DNA of 64,000 nt from Flavipsychrobacter sp. (lineage in GTDB: Bacteria > Bacteroidota > Bacteroidia > Chitinophagales > Chitinophagaceae), in assembly GCA_031292525.1 (NCBI GenBank), contig JARLGY010000023.1:62001-126000 (forward strand), in the 5' to 3' direction. The notes under the pieces are model-generated. The model was not told the DNA's origin. It did not search any database and worked only from the letters and a program-made list of their open reading frames with translations. The position numbers and the translations under genes were made by a program. Below, in pieces: positions 16,753 through 26,202 of this stretch (position 1 is its first letter; each line of letters starts with the position of its first letter).

Positions 16753-17145
16753 TCAGATACGGAAATTCCTGAATTGAATATAGATGGGACAACTTCGCCA
16801 AAGAGGAGGCGGAGCATTAGCAAAATTTACTGTAAGCTCTCTATTATAGACAACACTGTCTATAGCATACCAGGTACATTTAGGTATTATTCCTAATGCG
16901 GGAGAAGATGTATAAACTACTTTCGCAGTGTGACTTGACTGGTCGGTTTTGAATACCTTATATTCATCCTTGCAACATCCGCCCCGCATCTTTTTAGTCA
17001 TTCCACATTTGCCGCAGGTATGCTCATCTTTAAGATCAAGATTCGCGCCTACAAGCTTGCCCATACAATAGTGTATATGCACTACAGCCCCGGAAGCCGT
17101 GGCCATATAAAGTATAGCTAATATGGATACTAAAAACCGTTTCAC
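16753..17145 (-). CDS. HYC_CC_PP-family exported protein
   Basis: The 130-residue protein shows all three hallmarks of the HYC_CC_PP family: HIHYCMGK after the signal peptide, GGCCKDE in the middle and NAPPPLW near the end. There is an additional CGKCG. The family is found in Bacteroidota and its function is unknown. The Cys/His composition and the neighbourhood suggest metal binding in the periplasm. A second member lies at 20335-20724. Confidence 0.8.
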   Translation of the reverse strand: MKRFLVSILAILYMATASGAVVHIHYCMGKLVGANLDLKDEHTCGKCGMTKKMRGGCCKDEYKVFKTDQSSHTAKVVYTSSPALGIIPKCTWYAIDSVVYNRELTVNFANAPPPLWRSCPIYIQFRNFRI

Positions 17146-17232
17146 TTGATTGCAAAATTAAACATAAATGAAAGACATCATCTTAATCGACCCTCTTTTA
17201 ACAGTTCATAAAACTGGAGTACGCAGACAACC

Positions 17233-17445
17233 TTATGAAAGTAACTCGGCCATAAATCCAACCTGTTTTAAAGTCTTAACTACGTCCACCGGGGTAATTT
17301 CTTCATTGGCAATAGTCAGCACTTTATCTGCTACAGAAGTATCCACTTTCCAGTTATTTTCCCCAACTGCTTTATTTAGAAAAGGAGTAACCCTTGCTAT
17401 ACAGCCACCACAATTAATATTTGTTTTGAATTTTAATTCATTCAT
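17233..17445 (-). CDS. Cytoplasmic HMA copper chaperone (CopZ-like)
   Basis: This 70-residue single-domain protein has the metal-binding motif INCGGCIARV at residues 10-19 and the complete beta-alpha-beta-beta-alpha-beta order ending KQVGFMAELLS. It has no signal peptide, so it should pass Cu(I) to the CopA pump in the cytoplasm. It lies between the multicopper oxidase and the HYC_CC_PP gene. Confidence 0.87.
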   Translation of the reverse strand: MNELKFKTNINCGGCIARVTPFLNKAVGENNWKVDTSVADKVLTIANEEITPVDVVKTLKQVGFMAELLS

Positions 17446-17579
17446 CTTCTTTAGTATTTAAGGAGCAATTCCATTTTTACAAAGTTCAGATAGTTATCGT
17501 TTCCTATTGTTGCATGATCTTCTGAATTGCTTATAAAATTTCCAGTTGTACCCTACATGCAAAAAATGCATTCCTACTG

Positions 17580-19274
17580 CTAGTTTACAATAAAGTTTCT
17601 GCTTAGTCTTTGACCTTCATTTGTATATACCAAGTTGTAAACCCCTTTGCTCCATCCTGCTGTATTAATTTGGCAATGACGATCCAGATGCTCTGTTTTA
17701 TATACACATTGGCCAAGCATGTTATAAATATGAACTTGTGCATGGCCACTTGAAGTACCCCTTTGCTGTATGGTTAAAAGTCCCTTTACAGGATTAGGAT
17801 ACAAAATCAGTTGGTCATTGCCTTGATTCACCACAGGCAATCCATTACTTTGTTTTTCTACTACAAATTGTCCCATCATCCCATCATCTTCATGCATGAG
17901 TATATGGCAGTGATACATGTATGGTGTAGTGGTATCGGCAAAGTCTTCGAACCTAGTTATAAAACGTACTGTTTCATTAGGCTGCACAAGTACTACATCT
18001 TTTTTACCACGTTCTACTGCCGGTGGGGCATTCCCATCTCTGTCCAGAATATAGAAATATACATCGTGAATATGGAAAGGGTGCGCTACCATTGTCTGGT
18101 TGGTGAGTTTCCATATTTCTGTATTGCCCAAGGGAATGTGATAATCTACACGCATCATGTTAAACAAGCTGTCATTAAAATAAAATGGGCCGTCCATAAC
18201 CATAAGGCTATCTGCAGTCATGTTTATGGTACGTGTAGTATGGGCGCTACCTTCAAGATATGCAGTATCTGTGATCAGAACTGCGGGAACACTTGTTACA
18301 GGGGTAGCGGTTTGGGCACCTACATTAATTTGCAGGATATTGAAGTCAATCCCGTTCAAAGGACTATTCATAGGCGGGCTGCCCGCAGGCATTACCATTG
18401 TTGGCCCACCCTGTATTCCTGTAGGCAATTCAGATGCATAGCTTTTTAAATAAATGGTTTGTCCACTCATACCTGTAAGATCGACAAGTACTTCTGCACG
18501 TTCGCCGGGTGATAATCTGATCCGTATTGCAGGTACAGGTGCCGGCAACAAACCATCATCGTTACCTATTACATAAAATGACTTGTTGGCTGTGCAACCA
18601 AAATTCATAGTACGCTCTCCTGAAGCATTCAATAAACGCATTCGCACTACCTGCGATGGCATAGATACATATGGAGAAGTTGTGCCATTTACAAACAAGA
18701 TGCTGTCTACCATACCTTTAGGCATAAATTGGTTCGAGGCATTCAGCTCCACAGATTGTACGATTATAGGAAAATCATCTACCCCATAATGGCGTGGAAG
18801 ATTAAGGACAGCCTCTGCGTTATCACGCACTATTATTAGCCCAATATCGCCCTTAATTGCCTGTTCAGCGGTCTTAGCCATCATATGTGGATGATACCAA
18901 TATGTGGCTGCGCTATTGCGTACAATGAACCTGGGATTCCAGCTCATTCCGCTCATGACCATACTATACGGACCACCGTCATTCTTGGGTGCCACATGCA
19001 AGCCATGCCAATGCATGGTAGTTGTATCGCCCATATTATTATGCACATTCAGACTTATATTATCTCCTTTATTTATAATAAGCGTAGGACCTCCATAACT
19101 ATTCCCATTGATACCATATGTATGAGTGATGCTACCCGGATAAAATTGGACACTATCCTGATGAACTGTGAGATCAAACGAAGTCCCCGATAATGTATCA
19201 GGGATACTTAGCTGATTTTGTGACTTGGCAATTTGTGCCAATAGCAGGAACACTATTATAAATATTTTCCTCAT
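17580..19274 (-). CDS. T9SS-exported multicopper oxidase
   Basis: The start at 19274 gives a signal peptide (MRKIFIIVFLLLAQIAKSQ). Three cupredoxin domains carry the copper ligands: HWHG (His88, His90), WYHPH (His128, His130), HPFHIHDVYF and YHCHILMHEDDGM, the last providing the type 1 site. About 80 C-terminal residues (from PVVNQGNDQLILYPNPVKG) form a type A T9SS sorting domain, so the enzyme should end up at the cell surface or outside. Oxidation of Cu(I) to the less toxic Cu(II), as in CueO/CopA-type oxidases, is the likely role, supported by the cluster. Confidence 0.93.
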   Translation of the reverse strand: MRKIFIIVFLLLAQIAKSQNQLSIPDTLSGTSFDLTVHQDSVQFYPGSITHTYGINGNSYGGPTLIINKGDNISLNVHNNMGDTTTMHWHGLHVAPKNDGGPYSMVMSGMSWNPRFIVRNSAATYWYHPHMMAKTAEQAIKGDIGLIIVRDNAEAVLNLPRHYGVDDFPIIVQSVELNASNQFMPKGMVDSILFVNGTTSPYVSMPSQVVRMRLLNASGERTMNFGCTANKSFYVIGNDDGLLPAPVPAIRIRLSPGERAEVLVDLTGMSGQTIYLKSYASELPTGIQGGPTMVMPAGSPPMNSPLNGIDFNILQINVGAQTATPVTSVPAVLITDTAYLEGSAHTTRTINMTADSLMVMDGPFYFNDSLFNMMRVDYHIPLGNTEIWKLTNQTMVAHPFHIHDVYFYILDRDGNAPPAVERGKKDVVLVQPNETVRFITRFEDFADTTTPYMYHCHILMHEDDGMMGQFVVEKQSNGLPVVNQGNDQLILYPNPVKGLLTIQQRGTSSGHAQVHIYNMLGQCVYKTEHLDRHCQINTAGWSKGVYNLVYTNEGQRLSRNFIVN

Positions 19275-19324
19275 CGATTTATATTTTAGAGGCGGAAGAA
19301 CATCTTCCACCTCTAGTTAATTAG

Positions 19325-20233
19325 TTATTCAATCACGAGCTTTTGCAATTGACTATTTAGCCCATCAATAATATTTACAAAATAGATTCCCTTCGACATG
19401 TCGGCGGTATTCAAACGGATAGTATTATTACCGGGTACCGAAGTAGAATTAAGTTGTTTCACTGTTCGTCCACTTACATCGGCTACTTTAATGTATACAT
19501 TACCTGATGCAGCGGTTTTGTAGGATATATTTGTAAAAGCACTTGCAGGATTAGGATATAATGAAGCATTTGAAATAGCATTCTTAAGACCGGCAACACC
19601 TGTAAACGGAACGTTACCAGCAAAAGCAAGATTGTCTGCATATAAATAGCTATTAGCAACAGGAGCTGTTAAATTGCTGGCTGAGAGTACAACGATTGCA
19701 CTGTCTGGATATGAATTGGTTACATAAGTAAGATTCAGACTAAATGGGGTCCAGCTCATCGCCATACCTTGTAACATCTGGTATCCTATAGCCACGGTGT
19801 CTCTCATATTCATACTAATATTCCATTTAGTGAGCATAACCGCCACAAAGCCTTGATCGCTACCGGCAGCCATATATTGCCAGCTGCCAGTCATGTAAGC
19901 AGGACGCTGGTTAAAAGCAAAACCAGAATGAGGCTTAATATCGGCCATGTTACTCATGTCAATTGTTCCACAAACAGCTACGCCAGGTACCACGCCCATG
20001 CCTGCAACATTTTTGGAAACAAGCTTCAAATAGGCAGATCCAGGATTACCGGGCGTTCCCTGCATACAGGTGTATGTAGTCATTGAACTGGTCATTGCAT
20101 TCATGTTATCCCAATCTGTGGGCATGGTGTAAGATCCCATATTCATCCAGGTTTCAAAACCTCCGTTTGGAATTTGGGCAATTGCACATGTGCTTAATAT
20201 CATTGCTGATAAAAAAGTAGTTATCTTTTTCAT
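19325..20233 (-). CDS. Met-rich secreted T9SS protein of the copper cluster
   Basis: With the start at 20233 the protein begins with a signal peptide (MKKITTFLSAMILSTCAIAQ) followed by IPNGGFETW, a common opening of Bacteroidota carbohydrate-binding-like (PCMD-type) domains. The body is beta-rich and unusually rich in Met, Asn and Thr (MNMGSYTMPTDWDNMNAMTS). The end is a type A T9SS sorting domain (NASLYPNPAS, then SKGIYFVNI). The gene follows the HYC_CC_PP gene and precedes the oxidase. Extracellular copper binding through Met residues is an inference. Confidence 0.75.
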   Translation of the reverse strand: MKKITTFLSAMILSTCAIAQIPNGGFETWMNMGSYTMPTDWDNMNAMTSSMTTYTCMQGTPGNPGSAYLKLVSKNVAGMGVVPGVAVCGTIDMSNMADIKPHSGFAFNQRPAYMTGSWQYMAAGSDQGFVAVMLTKWNISMNMRDTVAIGYQMLQGMAMSWTPFSLNLTYVTNSYPDSAIVVLSASNLTAPVANSYLYADNLAFAGNVPFTGVAGLKNAISNASLYPNPASAFTNISYKTAASGNVYIKVADVSGRTVKQLNSTSVPGNNTIRLNTADMSKGIYFVNIIDGLNSQLQKLVIE

Positions 20234-20334
20234 TAATTGATTGTTGAATGGATTAAAATAAATAGAAGTAAGTATGCCTACCAGGCATACAGAAGTAAGT
20301 AGAGAACATAGCATCATCATGCTACACTGCTAAA

Positions 20335-20724
20335 TCAAACCTTAAACACAGATTGTAAAATATAAAGTGGAGGACCACTATCATATAATGGAGGAGGCCT
20401 TAAAACAACGCTGCGGTTGGCAGCAAATTTAAAATCCTTGTTATAAATATTGAATATAACACAGGGTAACGTTTTGCTTACAGGTGAATGGAGGATGTAC
20501 TTTGAAACTCCACTACGATGATCTTTATTAGTTAGTTTAACTGTCTTATCCCTACAGCACTTCTTTTTGCTTTTTTTACCACAACAGCCTTTATCGTCCT
20601 TATCGGGCGTGAAACCAAGATACTTAAATGTATCGCCACAGTGATGAAAAAAGAGCGTACCGCCCGAAATACTCAGGAAGTAAAAGAAAATAAGTACCAG
20701 TACTAAACCCTTTCTCATGCGCAA
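20335..20724 (-). CDS. Second HYC_CC_PP-family protein
   Basis: The 129-residue exported protein carries FFHHCGD instead of HYC, then KGCCGKK and KKCCRDK, and the proline motif LRPPPLYDSGPPL. The pattern matches the HYC_CC_PP family, with an extra Cys pair and many Lys residues. It is only loosely similar to the copy at 16753-17145. It lies immediately downstream of copA. Confidence 0.72.
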   Translation of the reverse strand: MRMRKGLVLVLIFFYFLSISGGTLFFHHCGDTFKYLGFTPDKDDKGCCGKKSKKKCCRDKTVKLTNKDHRSGVSKYILHSPVSKTLPCVIFNIYNKDFKFAANRSVVLRPPPLYDSGPPLYILQSVFKV

Positions 20725-20825
20725 TTTACAAATCTAGCATATTTATATATACCATGCAGCATTTTATTATTCTTGATGCATATAAAATCTCAATATCAGT
20801 TCACACCTCCTATATATCATAATAT

Positions 20826-23249
20826 TCAACCTCCTATTTTTTTCCACTTCAGGCGCAAACTGTTACTCACCACACTTACTGAACTAAGCGCCATAGCTGC
20901 ACCCGCTATCATTGGATTCAATAAGAACCCATTAACTGGGTACAAAATGCCCGCCGCAAGGGGTATGCCAACGATGTTGTAGATAAATGCCCAAAATAGG
21001 TTTTGCTTAATGGTAGCCACAGTATATGCAGATAATTTTATGGCCTCAGGTATGCGCGCAAGGTCTGACGAGATAATGGTCATCTTCGCCACGTCCATGG
21101 CTATATCACTGCCTTTACCCATCGCAATGCTTACATCTGCCTGTGCCAGGGCATTACTGTCATTTATACCATCGCCTACCATGGCCACAGTTTTTCCCTG
21201 TTGTTGTAATTCCTTCACAAATGCAGCTTTATCAGCGGGTAATACCTCTGCTTTATAGTTTGCAACACCTACTTGGTTCGCTATTGCCTTTGCTGTTGCT
21301 GCATTGTCGCCTGTTAGCATGTACACATCAATACCTGAACTTTGCAACTGATGCACTGCAGCCACAGAACTATCCTTTATTTTATCGGCAATTGCTATTA
21401 CGGCTAATGTATTTTGACTATCAGCGAAGTAAATAACTGTCTTTGCTTCTGTTAGCCATTTTTGCGCTACATCTTGCAATTTTGCATCAATGTCTACATG
21501 ATTATCCTGGAGCAATTTAATATTGCCAACATAGTAGAACACATTAGCAACATTGGCCTTTGCACCAGCACCAGTTATGCTTTCAAAATTGGTTACTGTA
21601 GCATTATCATTACTTTTCAGGTACCTCACAACGGCCTCAGCTAAAGGATGTTCCGATTGTTTTTCAATGGCCGCTAAAACGGATGATGCGCCTTCGTTGC
21701 CATTCAGCCAAATCGTATCTGTTACCTCAGGTTTACCTTCAGTTACAGTGCCCGTCTTGTCTAAAACAACAGCATTTATTTTTTTTGCCAGTTCCAAGCT
21801 CTCTGCATCTTTTATCAGTATGCCATGTTCCGCTCCCTTACCCACTCCCACCATTATTGCAGTTGGTGTAGCCAGGCCCAATGCGCAAGGGCAAGCAATC
21901 ACCAAGACGGTTACCATGGCCATTAAACCCTGAGTAAAGCCGTTAGGGCCTCCCACTACTACCCAAATCACTAAAGTCAGCAAAGCTATACCTATCACTA
22001 CAGGCACAAAGACACCTGCTATTTTATCTACCAGTTTCTGCACAGGCGCCTTGCTCCCCTGGGCCTCTTGCACCATTTTTACTATCTGTGCCAGCAGAGT
22101 ATCGCCGCCTACCTTTTCTGCTTTGAACTGAAAACTTCCTTTTTGATTGATAGTACCCGCAAATACCTTTGCGCCAGATATTTTTTCAATAGCTATTGGC
22201 TCGCCACTAATAGTGCTCTCATCTACAAATGAATTGCCTGACACTACCACTCCATCTACAGGTATTTTTTCGCCGGGCTTCACCAGCAGCATATTACCTA
22301 CTCTTACCTGCTCCAGTGGTATTTCCATCTGGTGTCCACCCTCATGTATCATCGTAACGGTCTTAGGTTGTAATCCCATCAGTTTCTTTATTGCTGAGGA
22401 TGTACTTCCTTTTGCGCGCTCCTCAAGCAGCTTGCCCAGCAATATAAATGCGATCACTACTGCGGCAGCCTCAAAATATACATGGGCCTGCAACCCTCGT
22501 TTCTGCCAATAGCCTGGATCCAGCGTATTAAACACACTAAACAGGTATGCTACTCCAGTACTTAATGCAACTAGTGTATCCATGTTGGCAGAGCGGTGTT
22601 TCGCCTGCTTCCAGCCGCCTATAAAAAACTGTCGGCCCAGCACCAGCACAACAGGTGTCGCCAACACCCACATGATGTAATCTGCATAAGGAATATCCAT
22701 ACCAAACATGGCTATGAACACCAGCGGTATAGATAATGCAACGGCCCAAGTGGTCCTGCGTTTTAATGAATTGAAATTTTCCTTCTGCAGTTCTTCAAGC
22801 GATTCTTTTGCATCTTCAGTTTCGTCTATCATCAGATCGTACCCTACAGCCTGCAAAGCTGTTTTTAGCTTGTGGGCATCTGTTATAGAAGGTATATATT
22901 CCACACTTGCTGTGGCATTGGCGTAGTTTACGCTTACACTTACTACACCAGGCTGGTTCTTCAATATCATTTCGCTACTGGAAGCACACGATGCACAGGT
23001 CATGTGTAGCACCGGGTAGCTTTTCTTTACTGTATCTACATCGTAACCCAGATCGCGTATTGCCTTTACGGCAAGAGGTAATACTTCTGCAGGATCTGCA
23101 GCTTCTATGACTGCTCTTCGATTATTTAGTTCTACTTTATGTGCTGAAATGCCTTTTACTTTACTCAACCCCTTATCCACTATCATAGCACAGTGTTCAC
23201 TATCCACTCCTTCCAGGGGAATATTCAAAGTATTTACGGTTGTTGCCAT
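20826..23249 (-). CDS. copA: Cu(I)-translocating P1B-type ATPase
   Basis: The 807-residue pump has two N-terminal HMA-like domains. The first has only one Cys (DSEHCAM, residues 16-22) and cannot form the CxxC site; the second has MTCASCAS (Cys85, Cys88). The core shows the transport motif CPC (453-455), the phosphorylation Asp497 in DKTGTVTEGKP, ISGEP, the SEHPLAEAV nucleotide-binding motif and GDGINDSNAL. The gene is the second of the cluster, 79 bases behind the AraC regulator. It exports Cu(I) from the cytoplasm to the periplasm, where the other cluster products act. Confidence 0.95.
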   Translation of the reverse strand: MATTVNTLNIPLEGVDSEHCAMIVDKGLSKVKGISAHKVELNNRRAVIEAADPAEVLPLAVKAIRDLGYDVDTVKKSYPVLHMTCASCASSSEMILKNQPGVVSVSVNYANATASVEYIPSITDAHKLKTALQAVGYDLMIDETEDAKESLEELQKENFNSLKRRTTWAVALSIPLVFIAMFGMDIPYADYIMWVLATPVVLVLGRQFFIGGWKQAKHRSANMDTLVALSTGVAYLFSVFNTLDPGYWQKRGLQAHVYFEAAAVVIAFILLGKLLEERAKGSTSSAIKKLMGLQPKTVTMIHEGGHQMEIPLEQVRVGNMLLVKPGEKIPVDGVVVSGNSFVDESTISGEPIAIEKISGAKVFAGTINQKGSFQFKAEKVGGDTLLAQIVKMVQEAQGSKAPVQKLVDKIAGVFVPVVIGIALLTLVIWVVVGGPNGFTQGLMAMVTVLVIACPCALGLATPTAIMVGVGKGAEHGILIKDAESLELAKKINAVVLDKTGTVTEGKPEVTDTIWLNGNEGASSVLAAIEKQSEHPLAEAVVRYLKSNDNATVTNFESITGAGAKANVANVFYYVGNIKLLQDNHVDIDAKLQDVAQKWLTEAKTVIYFADSQNTLAVIAIADKIKDSSVAAVHQLQSSGIDVYMLTGDNAATAKAIANQVGVANYKAEVLPADKAAFVKELQQQGKTVAMVGDGINDSNALAQADVSIAMGKGSDIAMDVAKMTIISSDLARIPEAIKLSAYTVATIKQNLFWAFIYNIVGIPLAAGILYPVNGFLLNPMIAGAAMALSSVSVVSNSLRLKWKKIGG

Positions 23250-23328
23250 TTTAGTAAAATTGATCAGGCAAAGGTCATCAAACGTTATCTATATCACGTT
23301 ACAGAATTCACCGAATGATTTATAAAAT

Positions 23329-23898
23329 TCACAGTTTATCTAGTGGACTACGCTTTTCCCGAATGGTTTTATAATGAGAAGGAGTAAAACCAGTTACTTG
23401 CTTAAACTGGCTGCTTAGGTGCGAAACACTTTTATAACCTAGCTGATCTGCAATTTCAGATATGTTCAGCTCATCATACACCAGTAATTCTTTTGCCCGC
23501 TCCACCTTCTGGCGTATAAAATACTTTTCAATGGTTATCCCCTCCACATCAGAGAACAGAGTACTCAGGTACTTGTAATCATAGTTTACCTCGGCAGCTA
23601 TGTAATCCGATAAGTTTATCTTCAATGTATTATCATGCGAATGATGCACCAGGTTGATAATTGTATTCCTTATTTTTTCGATCAGCCTGCTTTTCCTGTC
23701 ATCCATCATTTCAAACCCAACCCGTTCCATACTGTCAGCTATTCCTTTTAGTTGACCCGATGACAACTCTGATTCAGCCAATGTAACTTCTCCTAATATT
23801 ATTCCTTGAGGGTGTAAGTTCAGCTTCTCTAATTCTGTTTTTACAACCATGACACAACGGTCGCATACCATGTTCTTTATGTAAAGTTTGACTCCCAT
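23329..23898 (-). CDS. AraC-family regulator with N-terminal HMA-like sensor domain
   Basis: The 189-residue protein combines two parts. Residues 1-70 resemble a heavy-metal-associated domain with a candidate site MVCDRC (Cys12, Cys15). Residues 80-185 are a typical AraC DNA-binding domain with two helix-turn-helices (NISEIADQLGYKSVSHLSSQFK and the TGFTPSHYK end). It heads the copper cluster in the same direction and probably activates it when Cu(I) occupies the Cys pair. Bacteroidota often lack CueR, so this could be the local copper sensor; that part is inference. Confidence 0.82.
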   Translation of the reverse strand: MGVKLYIKNMVCDRCVMVVKTELEKLNLHPQGIILGEVTLAESELSSGQLKGIADSMERVGFEMMDDRKSRLIEKIRNTIINLVHHSHDNTLKINLSDYIAAEVNYDYKYLSTLFSDVEGITIEKYFIRQKVERAKELLVYDELNISEIADQLGYKSVSHLSSQFKQVTGFTPSHYKTIREKRSPLDKL

Positions 23899-23928
23899 AG
23901 CTTAAAACAACTTTTGATTTTGTGTTAC

Positions 23929-24105
23929 ATGCTTGAGGAAACTGTAACAGACTATAGCAAGGATCTTTTGCATAAGGATTGCCAGGTATATGCAACAAAG
24001 TTATACCTTGAAGAGAAGAACGAGCCACATTCTTTATATGAAATGTTAAGGTATTCATATTATTGCTACGAACAACCTAGTGGCAAGGTTTTAGCTTATA
24101 CCTAA
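23929..24105 (+). CDS. Possible small protein, unknown
   Basis: An ATG-initiated ORF of 58 codons reads divergently from the AraC gene. The composition (DLLHKDCQVYATKLYLEEKNEPH) looks protein-like, with no signal peptide or known motif. It is followed after 21 bases by another small ORF in the same direction. The evidence is weak. Confidence 0.35.
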   Translation: MLEETVTDYSKDLLHKDCQVYATKLYLEEKNEPHSLYEMLRYSYYCYEQPSGKVLAYT

Positions 24106-24126
24106 GCAGAGTATAAGTAAAACAAA

Positions 24127-24321
24127 ATGACATACGAACAGTTATATCGCAAATTACAAAAGGACTACACGGTGGCGGCCCAACAATATCATAAACAACC
24201 TACCGACACGGTGGCCACCCGTAACTGGCATAAAGCGCTGCAGGCATTATTGGTCTACTTTGGGCTTTTTAGGGGAAAGAAAATAAAACAGAGCGATGAA
24301 GTGAATGGCCTAGATCAATAA
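24127..24321 (+). CDS. Small hypothetical protein
   Basis: This 64-residue product begins MTYEQLYRKLQKDY and appears helical and charged, without signal peptide or transmembrane segment. I do not recognise it. The interval after it (24322-24606) shows no gene. Confidence 0.5.
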   Translation: MTYEQLYRKLQKDYTVAAQQYHKQPTDTVATRNWHKALQALLVYFGLFRGKKIKQSDEVNGLDQ

Positions 24322-24606
24322 ATATTTTATTATTATTTTACAAACATACGGTACTGTTATTTCATTTCTATAGGATTTACCACCTAAAATAGCTTTCCAA
24401 TAAACTGACTTTATTCACATCTTTTTTGCTATTAGGATCAGTGTAGCAGCGCATTTTCCTCTATTATAGATACAGAGATAAAAAATTACACTTGTATGGT
24501 TACGACACTTAGCTATTTTTTATGAATGAGCCGGTTTACATGAAATTTAAAAAATCAGGTATATGCATTTGCAGTTTTTCATAAAGCTTAATTTTGCAAA
24601 ACCCTC

Positions 24607-25491
24607 ATGAATAAACATGAAAATAATATCGGCATTACAGATATAGAATACACCATTCTTCCAGACCACGTATTGTCTAACCCGGAAGAAAAACACAAGG
24701 TAAATTTTGTGCCGTATGCATCGCAAGTACCAGTTGTCAAAGGAAGGAGCAGTTTAAAAAAACACGTTATCAGCCTAATAACGGAAGGGGAAAAAATAAT
24801 ACATACAGCCGGCACAGTAATACATGTAACCCCAGAGAATATACTACTCTTGGCTGCTGGAAATTACCTAAATACAGAACGTTTCAAAAAGAATGAACGG
24901 ATAAAAAGTATCATGGTCTTTTTTGACGACGACCTCTTGAAAAGTGCTATAAGCGAGTTAAAAAGAATACCAGCAAAGGATACATCCACTCAACATGTGA
25001 CTATACAGCCTTTTGCACTGTTCCCTAAAGATGAATACCTGGACAATTTCATAGACAGTGTACAATCACTTATAGACAACAACCTTTTTACAGAACCACT
25101 GCAACTAACTAAACTTAACGAGTTGCTGATATTTCTTTATACCAAACATCCTGAACAGTTTGAGCATTTCCAGAATATTTACAGCCAACGACCCGAGGAA
25201 GAACGGATAAAACATGTAATGGAGGAAAACATATCTCACAATTTGTCGGTTAGCGAACTTGCCTTTTTATGTCACATGAGTCTGCCAACATTCAAAAGAA
25301 AATTCCAGCAGATATATAATGAATCTCCCGCAAGGTGGATACAGATACAAAGATTAACAACTGCTGCAGATCTACTAAAAAGGAAAGGCGCAAAGCCGGG
25401 AGATGTTTACCTGCAAGCCGGGTATGAAAACCACTCTAGCTTTTCAAAGGCTTTTAAGCGCCACTTTGGATTGTTACCCAAAGACTACTAG
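24607..25491 (+). CDS. AraC-family transcriptional regulator
   Basis: The 294-residue protein has an N-terminal cupin-like region (residues 40-130, with GRSSLKKHVISLITEGEKI and PENILLLAAG) and a C-terminal AraC domain at about 195-294: NLSVSELAFLCHMSLPTFKRKF for the first helix-turn-helix and AGYENHSSFSKAFKRHFGLLPKDY for the second. The ligand is unknown. A SnoaL-like gene follows 90 bases downstream in the same direction and may be a target. Confidence 0.88.
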   Translation: MNKHENNIGITDIEYTILPDHVLSNPEEKHKVNFVPYASQVPVVKGRSSLKKHVISLITEGEKIIHTAGTVIHVTPENILLLAAGNYLNTERFKKNERIKSIMVFFDDDLLKSAISELKRIPAKDTSTQHVTIQPFALFPKDEYLDNFIDSVQSLIDNNLFTEPLQLTKLNELLIFLYTKHPEQFEHFQNIYSQRPEEERIKHVMEENISHNLSVSELAFLCHMSLPTFKRKFQQIYNESPARWIQIQRLTTAADLLKRKGAKPGDVYLQAGYENHSSFSKAFKRHFGLLPKDY

Positions 25492-25581
25492 CTATTGAGC
25501 TTCTTGCTGTATAATGTGAGCCTTTTGCATTAAAGGATGAAATGCAGCCAGATTAATTTTGCTCTATAAAATCAATATATT

Positions 25582-25992
25582 ATGAGCTTAGCACAAAACA
25601 AATCTTTAGTAGTAAAGTACAATAAAGAAGTAATAGAGACAGACAATATGGTACTATTGCAAGAAATGGTTGCTACTGATTTTATCAATCATTCGGCACT
25701 TGAGGGTATGTCGCCGGGTATAGATGGACTCATCTATTTCTTTACCGACATTATGCACTCGGCATTTTCGAGTTTAAAAGTAGATGTGCAGGATATGATT
25801 GCGGAAGACAATAAAGTAACCACCCGCAAAGTGATAACAGGTATACACCAGAAGCCGCTATTTGGCATACCCGCCACTGGCAAGCAAGTTACGATTAAGG
25901 TCATTGATATTCTCACTATAGAAAATAACAAGATCAAAGAACATTGGGGAGAAAATAACTTTGCAGCTGTCATACAATCACTGCAAGCATAG
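25582..25992 (+). CDS. SnoaL-like (ester cyclase-type) protein
   Basis: The 136-residue protein fits the SnoaL-like branch of the NTF2 fold: NKEVIETDNMVLLQEMVATDFINH, PGIDGLIYFFTDI, and the later strands KVTTRKVITGIHQKP and IEHWGENNF-type ending (KIKEHWGENNF). These proteins are usually annotated as ester cyclases, but most have no known reaction. The gene is followed by a 21-base-pair hairpin. Confidence 0.82.
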   Translation: MSLAQNKSLVVKYNKEVIETDNMVLLQEMVATDFINHSALEGMSPGIDGLIYFFTDIMHSAFSSLKVDVQDMIAEDNKVTTRKVITGIHQKPLFGIPATGKQVTIKVIDILTIENNKIKEHWGENNFAAVIQSLQA

Positions 25993-26000
25993 TTGGTTTA

Positions 26001-26049
26001 AATAGAGTAAGGATGGAATAGCAAAATACTATTCGATCCTTGCTCTATT
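26001..26049 (+). terminator. Long hairpin behind the SnoaL-like gene
   Basis: Positions 26001-26021 and 26029-26049 are reverse complements with two mismatches, leaving a seven-base loop. The right arm ends in ATTATTAA rather than a full T-tract. Confidence 0.7.
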
Positions 26050-26202
26050 ATTAATGGATTAGCTTTGACGTTGAATGAACGCGTGAATACAATGCTATTT
26101 GCTTAACTCGTTTTGAATACGTGATCATAATCATTCTTTCGTTTGATCTTGATCATTAATAATCCAGGTAAGCGCAGGTAAGTTTGCAGTTAACAGCAAA
26201 AT

